A stretch of DNA of 64,000 bases from Thalassovita sp. (lineage in GTDB: Bacteria; Pseudomonadota; Alphaproteobacteria; Rhodobacterales; Rhodobacteraceae). The stretch spans positions 2,542,001 to 2,606,000 of the forward strand of contig NZ_OY829290.1 in the NCBI RefSeq assembly GCF_963691685.1, read 5' to 3'. Each line of letters opens with the position of its first letter. The stretch's first letter is position 1. The position numbers were made by a program, and so were the translations under genes. Below the pieces are notes generated by a model. That model had not been told where the DNA came from and searched no databases. It worked only from the letters and a program-made list of their open reading frames with translations. Shown in pieces: positions 60,982 through 64,000 of this stretch.

Positions 60982-61989
60982 TTAGTTCCCAAGGGCGTTG
61001 ATCTTGTCCAGAACACCTTCCGGCCAGGTCGCAGCAAACTCGCTATCGAGATACATCGACTGCACCTGATTGCGGAACGCGGCCAGATCGGGCTCATAGA
61101 TCGTCATCCCCTGATCTTTGAGGAAGGCAACGAGGTTGGATTCCTTCTCCAGCTGCTTCTGCCGGCCGCTTTCTGCCGCGGCATCCGCTGCCTTTTGCAC
61201 CATAGCCTGTTGATCAGCACTCATGCCGTCCCAAACACCTTTGCCGATGGCGATATAGTTGAGGTCCACCAGGTGCGACGTCAGCACGATCTGGTTCGTC
61301 ACCTCGTAGAACTTAGCGTCTACGACGGTTGGCAGAGGGTTGTCCTGACCATCAACCGCACCGGTCGACAGAGCGGTGTAAACCTCGGAGAACGCCATGG
61401 GGGTCGGGGCGGCGCCCAGTGCTTTTCCCAGGAACTGCCATGCGTCGGTCCCCGGCATCCGCAGGTTAACCCCTGCCAGATCTGCCGGCGTCATGACCTT
61501 CAGGTCATCGGGGCTTTGGCGCAGGTTCACCTGACGACGGCCCAGATACATAACCGATAGCAGTTTTACACCCAGCTCATCTTCGGCCTTGGCTTTGAAG
61601 GCATCCATCAGAGGATCATTGAACACCGCAACCTGGTGGGCGGCATCCTGATGGACGTATCCTGCCGTGAAGATCGAAAATTCAGGGAAGAACTGCGCCA
61701 GCTCCTGAGCCGAGGTGATCGACATCTCAAGGTTGCCACGCGAAATCGCGTCCAGTTCAGTGCCTTGGGCAAAGATGGTGCCGTTGTAGCTTGGCTCGTA
61801 GCTGGCGAAGTCAGCGACCATAGGTGCGAAGACTTCTGCCATCGCGACCGAGCGCTGATCCGTTTCAGACCCCGAGGTTGCGAGTCTGAGTTGCAGTTTG
61901 TCCGCGAAGCTGGCCCCGGTGCTGCCCGCAACAACCCCTGCAGCAACAAGTGCAGTGATCGCGGCACGGCGCGAGAATTTCTTAAACAT
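60982..61989 (-). CDS. TRAP transporter solute-binding protein (DctP-like)
   Basis: A 335-residue periplasmic receptor. ATG 61989 follows GGGAGGA, and the signal peptide ends near ASFA (residue 29). The conserved ligand Arg177 stands in GVNLRMPGTDAWQF, followed by VYTALSTGAVDGQDNPL, the TRAP pattern. That Arg pairs with a carboxylate, so the substrate is probably an organic acid. It is first in the operon, preceded by a perfect copy of the regulon operator about 80 bases upstream. Confidence 0.9.
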   Translation of the reverse strand: MFKKFSRRAAITALVAAGVVAGSTGASFADKLQLRLATSGSETDQRSVAMAEVFAPMVADFASYEPSYNGTIFAQGTELDAISRGNLEMSITSAQELAQFFPEFSIFTAGYVHQDAAHQVAVFNDPLMDAFKAKAEDELGVKLLSVMYLGRRQVNLRQSPDDLKVMTPADLAGVNLRMPGTDAWQFLGKALGAAPTPMAFSEVYTALSTGAVDGQDNPLPTVVDAKFYEVTNQIVLTSHLVDLNYIAIGKGVWDGMSADQQAMVQKAADAAAESGRQKQLEKESNLVAFLKDQGMTIYEPDLAAFRNQVQSMYLDSEFAATWPEGVLDKINALGN

Positions 61990-62070
61990 TGTAGTCCTCC
62001 CTTTGAGCGATTTGTGAAAGCTCGTTGATAGATTTGCCTGACTCTCTGATTTTTGCAATATTTTTTACAA

Positions 62071-62083
62071 AATATCAGATATT
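62071..62083 (-). promoter_or_regulatory. GntR regulon operator, copy 2
   Basis: AATATCTGATATT on the minus strand, a perfect 13-bp dyad (AATATC, T, GATATT). It lies between oxidoreductase 3 and dctP, 82 bases before the dctP start, and matches the longer copy-3 sequence at 17 of 20 positions. Confidence 0.7.
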
Positions 62084-62085
62084 AT

Positions 62086-63171
62086 TTAGACTCCCTCATT
62101 TTCTTTATACTTTTCAGTCACCTGCAGGTCATTGATGTGCTGAACCAAACCGGTTTCCCCAGCTTTTTGGATCGCTTCAATCACCTGAAGTGTACGTAGC
62201 CCCTCACGTCCCGACACCAGAGGAGCAGTTTCCCCGCGGACAACAGAGGCAAAATGAGCCATCTGGTTGACCAATGGATCAGAGGCCGCCCGTGTCAGCG
62301 AACTGGCCGCAATTGGCGTCCACCAATCCGGCGCGCCACCTGAATGCGACCACAGCCGCAGATCCGGCACCGAAAGTGACCCCGTCGAACCGCCAATCAA
62401 ATAGCAGCTTTCCGGCGTCGGCGGATAAATCGGGTATTCACGAGAGGTCAATTCCCAGCTCCACGGTGCGGCGATGCTATCTGAGACCGTGAGCGTACCC
62501 ACTGCACCATTTGCAAATCCCAACACCGCGCCAGCAACATCTTCGTTCGCGTAGCCTCTGCGTGAAGGCGCTGTCAGCGCCTGCACGGTTTTCACTTCAC
62601 CGCACAGGTAACGCAGCAGATCAATATCATGCACCAGATTGACAGAGATCGGCCCTGCCCCCTTCTCTTTGCGCCAGGGGGCCTGATCGAAATAGGCATC
62701 GGGTTTATAGAACCAACAGGTCGCCTGAACGGCGCGCAGTTCGCCCAGATCTCCGGCAGATATAACCTGATGCGCCTTCTGGATTAGTGGATTGTGCCGC
62801 CTGTGATGGCCAACCAACAACGACACGCCAGAGGTCTCGGATGCAGCCACAAGCGCGAGCGCTTCGGCAGCGGTTGTTCCCAAAGGCTTTTCCACAAGCA
62901 CCGGACAACCGCAATCAATTGCAATGAGGCCCTGACCAACATGCAGTGGCGTAGGCGTGGCCAGCACAAGCCCGTCCGGAGCATTTTTGTCAAACAGCGC
63001 TTCGAGGGTTTCGTAACAAGGCACCCCGGCAGATGCGGCGAAGGCGCGGCCATCTTCACTTGGATCCACAATTGCGGAGAGGGCAGCATCTTGCAGTTGC
63101 GCCAGCGCCGCAGCATGGCGTTTACCGACCAGTCCAACGCCCGCAATCGCAATTTTTAAGTTCTTTTTCAA
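62086..63171 (-). CDS. Gfo/Idh/MocA oxidoreductase 3
   Basis: A 361-residue oxidoreductase from a TTG at 63171, chosen because GGGAGGGG precedes it and the protein then begins at the Rossmann strand (LKIAIAGVGLVGKRH). The family motif is VEKPLGTT, and the second domain has KGAGPISVNLVHDIDLLRYL, with His and Asp at the catalytic positions. It is transcribed divergently from the GntR gene, with a regulon operator between them. It may be the first oxidation step after uptake. Confidence 0.83.
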   Translation of the reverse strand: MKKNLKIAIAGVGLVGKRHAAALAQLQDAALSAIVDPSEDGRAFAASAGVPCYETLEALFDKNAPDGLVLATPTPLHVGQGLIAIDCGCPVLVEKPLGTTAAEALALVAASETSGVSLLVGHHRRHNPLIQKAHQVISAGDLGELRAVQATCWFYKPDAYFDQAPWRKEKGAGPISVNLVHDIDLLRYLCGEVKTVQALTAPSRRGYANEDVAGAVLGFANGAVGTLTVSDSIAAPWSWELTSREYPIYPPTPESCYLIGGSTGSLSVPDLRLWSHSGGAPDWWTPIAASSLTRAASDPLVNQMAHFASVVRGETAPLVSGREGLRTLQVIEAIQKAGETGLVQHINDLQVTEKYKENEGV

Positions 63172-63244
63172 TGCTGCCCCTCCCAGCGCCCCGTCCGCGC
63201 ATCGTTCTGAAGCTAGTTTAGTCGGGCAATATGCGATTCGCAAT

Positions 63245-63261
63245 AATATCTGACATTTTTA
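63245..63261. promoter_or_regulatory. GntR regulon operator, copy 3
   Basis: AATATCTGACATTTTTA, the same 17-mer as at 52327-52343, in the divergent region between oxidoreductase 3 and the GntR gene. It is suited to control of both directions, including autoregulation. Confidence 0.7.
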
Positions 63262-63343
63262 AATTCATCTCATTTTTGTGCAGGTTGCCGCACTGTCGCT
63301 CCCGTGATAAATGCTGGTTAATTCCAAAATCATCGGACAAGTG

Positions 63344-63997
63344 ATGACAAAGCAAACGGCGACCATCGGATCCAGCACCTACCAGCGCATCAAACACGAC
63401 ATCATTTTTGGTGTCCTGGAGCCTGGCTCAAAGCTCAAGCTTGAGGCGCTGAAAGAGCGTTACTCAACAAGCAATTCGACCTTGCGGGAAACACTGAACC
63501 GGCTGACCAGCGATGGTTTTGTCGAAGCCCCTGAGCAACGCGGATTTCGTGTCACACCGGTTTCGCGCGAAGACCTGATTGAAATCACCGAACTTCGTGT
63601 TTTGCTTGAATGCCACGCCCTGGAGCAATCCATTGAGAACGGTGATACGGATTGGGAAGGAAACCTTGTCGCCGCGCATCACAAACTTCACCTCATGGAA
63701 CAAAAGCTCCTCGCAGGAGACAACTCCGACGTGGAACTTTGGAAGCGCTATGATTGGGAATTTCATCAAGCCTTGATCGCAGCCTGCAATTCCAAAAACC
63801 TTCTTGCGCTACATTCCACCATTTTCGACAAGTATCTGCGTTATCAGATGCTTGTCCTGACCTACCGCGGCGATGTCGCCGTAGCGGAGCACCGCGCAAT
63901 GTTCGACGCCGCGCTGGCGCGGGACACCCAAAAAGCGCGTGACATCTTGGAAGCCCACATCCGAAATGGCCTCTCCCATACACTGGAAGCGATGTAA
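63344..63997 (+). CDS. GntR family regulator of the catabolic regulon, FCD type
   Basis: A 217-residue FadR-type regulator from ATG 63344; ATG 63311, 11 codons earlier, is an alternative, and neither has a strong ribosome site. The winged helix is SSTYQRIKHDIIFGVLEPGSKLKLEALKERYSTSNSTLRETLNRLTSDGFV. The FCD domain has LRVLLECHALEQSI, WKRYDWEFHQALIAACNS and EHRAMFDAAL with the usual His ligands. It sits at the head of the cluster next to an operator repeated in front of the two other units, so it is the likely repressor, released by the pathway substrate or an intermediate. Confidence 0.87.
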   Translation: MTKQTATIGSSTYQRIKHDIIFGVLEPGSKLKLEALKERYSTSNSTLRETLNRLTSDGFVEAPEQRGFRVTPVSREDLIEITELRVLLECHALEQSIENGDTDWEGNLVAAHHKLHLMEQKLLAGDNSDVELWKRYDWEFHQALIAACNSKNLLALHSTIFDKYLRYQMLVLTYRGDVAVAEHRAMFDAALARDTQKARDILEAHIRNGLSHTLEAM

Positions 63998-64000
63998 CCG

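Noticed and set aside
1..64000. tRNA, rRNA or prophage genes
   Set aside because: No tRNA cloverleaf, rRNA stretch, integrase or phage structural gene was recognised on either strand by eye; a dedicated search would settle it.

Overview
The window looks like a chromosome segment of a marine alphaproteobacterium of the Roseobacter group (Rhodobacterales). The grounds are the high-GC coding style, a fused indolepyruvate:ferredoxin oxidoreductase, a TRAP transporter, several FCD-type GntR regulators and a LEPR-XLL giant protein. This placement is inference from gene content; no rRNA gene is present to confirm it.

Layout. (1) 1-13441, minus strand: tolC-like exporter gene, then a SapC-family gene, then a giant LEPR-XLL protein of more than 3,700 residues that runs off the left edge. 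(2) 13667-17964: a small membrane protein, and a zinc-uptake unit made of zur, a His-rich ZrgA-type protein, an ABC ATPase and permease, and a DUF3299 protein. A 16-bp near-palindrome in front of zur is a likely Zur site. (3) 18183-28563: tyrosinase plus a small secreted partner, a LysR regulator divergent from indolepyruvate oxidoreductase, a CobW-type GTPase behind a second Zur-like site, a coiled-coil protein, and a fusion of an NAD(P)H-dependent FMN reductase to the signalling half of a chemoreceptor. (4) 28564-42499: an AT-richer accessory zone with a SpoIIAA-like protein and hybrid histidine kinase pair, two tandem GntR paralogues, and a chemoreceptor gene broken by IS66. Two IS66-family copies of 2,404 bp lie in inverted orientation, each with its own 8-bp target duplication. 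A decayed IS3-family element follows. (5) 42717-46746: a TetR regulator divergent from a DJ-1/PfpI, cupin, SDR and FAD amine-oxidase-like operon, with two related TetR-type operators and a metallo-beta-lactamase remnant inside the operon. (6) 47695-63997: a large, apparently undescribed catabolic regulon under a GntR regulator.

The catabolic regulon is the most interesting part. Three copies of one operator (consensus AATATCTGAyATT) sit in front of three transcription units: a Gfo/Idh/MocA oxidoreductase; TRAP transporter, QuiC-like, quinate/shikimate-dehydrogenase-like, citryl-CoA-lyase-like, oxidoreductase, unknown cupin-like and oxidoreductase genes; and TIM-barrel isomerase, acylating aldehyde dehydrogenase, TPP enzyme and universal stress protein genes. 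A rho-independent terminator separates the last two units. The gene set parallels the enzyme classes of inositol catabolism and quinate catabolism but matches neither. The QuiC-like protein has lost the expected metal ligands of its dehydratase barrel while keeping the iron triad of its C-terminal dioxygenase-like domain. The likely substrate is a carboxylated cyclitol or a related sugar acid, because the TRAP receptor keeps the carboxylate-binding arginine; this is inference.
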